DNA of 16,640 nt from an uncultured Porphyromonas sp. (GTDB lineage Bacteria > Bacteroidota > Bacteroidia > Bacteroidales > Porphyromonadaceae), in assembly GCA_947253195.1 (NCBI GenBank), contig CAMXXM010000007.1, forward strand, positions 1-16,640, written 5' to 3'. Both the position numbers and the translations under genes were made by a program. Shown piece after piece: positions 15,699 through 16,640 of the stretch (position 1 is the first letter of the stretch; each line of letters begins with the position of its first letter). Under the pieces are notes generated by a model that saw nothing but the letters and a program-made list of their open reading frames with translations, was not told the origin of the DNA and made no database searches.

Positions 15699-16640
15699 TT
15701 TGCTTCAGGTGCTTAGAGCCGTCAATGGCGGACTGGGGGATCGGGAAGACCTTATTCACAGAAGGATTAAACTTACGTGCCGGCCAGACCTCAATCAGCT
15801 TCCTCTCACCCTTGCCTGTTGTAGGATCGTAAGTATTCCCATAGTAATTGAGATCAAATCCGTGCAGGGGTTGCTCTAAGAGATCAAAGTCACCCCAGCG
15901 CATCAGATCAAGCCATCTCGGGGTCAGGAACTCAAACGCCAGCTCGCAGCGACGCTCCTGCTTGAGCTCCGACTTAGTCCCTTGAGAGTTAGCCGACAGC
16001 CCGGCACGGATCCTGATCTGGTTGAGGATAGAGACCGCCTCAGCATTTCCCTCTCCCTTCGTCCAGATCAGAGCTTCTGCTTTCATAAGCAGGATGTCGG
16101 CATATCTCAGAACTACCATTCCGAGAGTTGTACACATGAAGTTACCATTGTTGAAGAACTCCTTACCTGCATTGTCAGCTGTCCTATAGGGACTGATCCA
16201 CTTTGTCAGGAGGATATTGGCAGGGGTGGACGGCAGGAGTTTGTCATCAATGATTCTGATTTCCTTTCCTTTCTTATCCTTGGAGATCTTGGGCTCTCCC
16301 AGCTTAAAGTCCAGATCCATAAATACAACTCTGTCACCGGGCCCTGCAAAAGACGCTTGGCGACGCACATCTCCCTCCTCGTATGCATCGTAGAGCTCAG
16401 CTGTGGGGCAAAAGTATCCCCATGTGTTGAACCTCCCGAAGCCTCCGTTCTGGAAACTCATCCCATGCCACTTGGGTCCGGCCGATGCTGTAGCTGATCC
16501 GAGGAATGAGAAAATGTACTCGGAAGAGAAGTTATTCTTGGCAGTGAAGAGTGTTGAGAAGTCCGGGTACAGAGACCGCTTATCGGCTCCTGAGAGGTTG
16601 ATGATCTTATCGCAGTACTCTATCACTTTGTCGTAATACT
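15685..16640 (-). CDS. RagB/SusD family outer-membrane nutrient-binding lipoprotein, C-terminal part
   Basis: The reading frame runs off the right edge, so the N-terminus, signal peptide and lipobox are not in the window. About 318 residues are present, the frame opening with YYDKV just before a GTG that is not a start. The family is recognised by TLGMVVLRYADILLMKAEAL-type TPR helix residues (RYADILLMKAEAL), ILNQIRIRAG, RRCELAFE, RWLDLMRWGDFD, and the typical end FPIPQSAIDGSKHLKQNVGY. SusD proteins sit on the cell surface as lids of SusC TonB-dependent transporters and bind glycans or other large substrates. The partner susC is expected upstream, beyond the window. The 14-base overlap with the EEP gene suggests that enzyme serves the same substrate. 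Substrate specificity cannot be inferred from this part. Confidence 0.95.
   Translation of the reverse strand, partial: YYDKVIEYCDKIINLSGADKRSLYPDFSTLFTAKNNFSSEYIFSFLGSATASAGPKWHGMSFQNGGFGRFNTWGYFCPTAELYDAYEEGDVRRQASFAGPGDRVVFMDLDFKLGEPKISKDKKGKEIRIIDDKLLPSTPANILLTKWISPYRTADNAGKEFFNNGNFMCTTLGMVVLRYADILLMKAEALIWTKGEGNAEAVSILNQIRIRAGLSANSQGTKSELKQERRCELAFEFLTPRWLDLMRWGDFDLLEQPLHGFDLNYYGNTYDPTTGKGERKLIEVWPARKFNPSVNKVFPIPQSAIDGSKHLKQNVGY

Noticed and set aside
16624-16626. A GTG start for the SusD-type gene
   Set aside because: The frame stays open to the window edge (YYDKV before it) and the protein lacks its signal peptide and N-terminal half, so this is an internal valine of a partial gene.

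Overview
The window is a contig end from a member of the Bacteroidota, most likely order Bacteroidales. This rests on the SusD/RagB-type protein at the right edge, lipoprotein signal peptides, a DUF4369/thioredoxin-fold lipoprotein, a XylR-type AraC regulator inside a polysaccharide-utilisation-like cluster, and a secreted protease with a type IX secretion (T9SS) style C-terminus. The T9SS tail points loosely to a Porphyromonas-like lineage, but genus cannot be fixed from sequence alone. All twelve genes lie on the minus strand, so transcription runs from high to low coordinates. No tRNA, rRNA, CRISPR array, transposase or phage gene was seen, and no stretch over 300 bases lacks a gene.

Layout in order of transcription. 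(1) 16640-14050: the 3' part of a susD gene (5' end beyond the window), a secreted endonuclease/exonuclease/phosphatase (EEP) family enzyme that overlaps it, and an unrecognised lipoprotein coupled by an ATGA overlap. (2) A 104-base gap holding a perfect 14-bp inverted repeat. (3) 13945-3606: two tandem paralogous PI-PLC-type lipoproteins, a GH92 alpha-mannosidase lipoprotein with extra C-terminal domains, a PhoA-type alkaline phosphatase, a metallophosphoesterase with a C-terminal PA14-like domain, a XylR-like regulator, and a GH63/GH37-like (clan GH-G) glycosidase. These seven genes are separated by ATGA overlaps or gaps of at most about 20 bases and look like one operon. (4) A 138-base gap with a 46-nt near-perfect palindrome and a second small palindrome. 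(5) 3467-40: a lysyl-endopeptidase-like secreted protease and a thioredoxin-fold lipoprotein whose CxxC is missing. The first 37 bases are library adapter, not genome.

Read together, sections 1 and 3 look like a SusCD-type uptake locus for a substrate combining alpha-linked mannose, phosphate esters and a phosphoinositol lipid. The combination of PI-PLC, GH92 mannosidase, a phosphodiesterase-type metallophosphoesterase, an alkaline phosphatase and an EEP enzyme suits dismantling glycosylphosphatidylinositol (GPI) anchors or related phosphoinositol glycans. That is an inference from gene content; the separate enzyme families are well supported, the pathway is not demonstrated. Three starts were moved from the longest reading frame to a downstream ATG, because signal peptides or ATGA junctions favour it (regulator, metallophosphoesterase, PI-PLC A).
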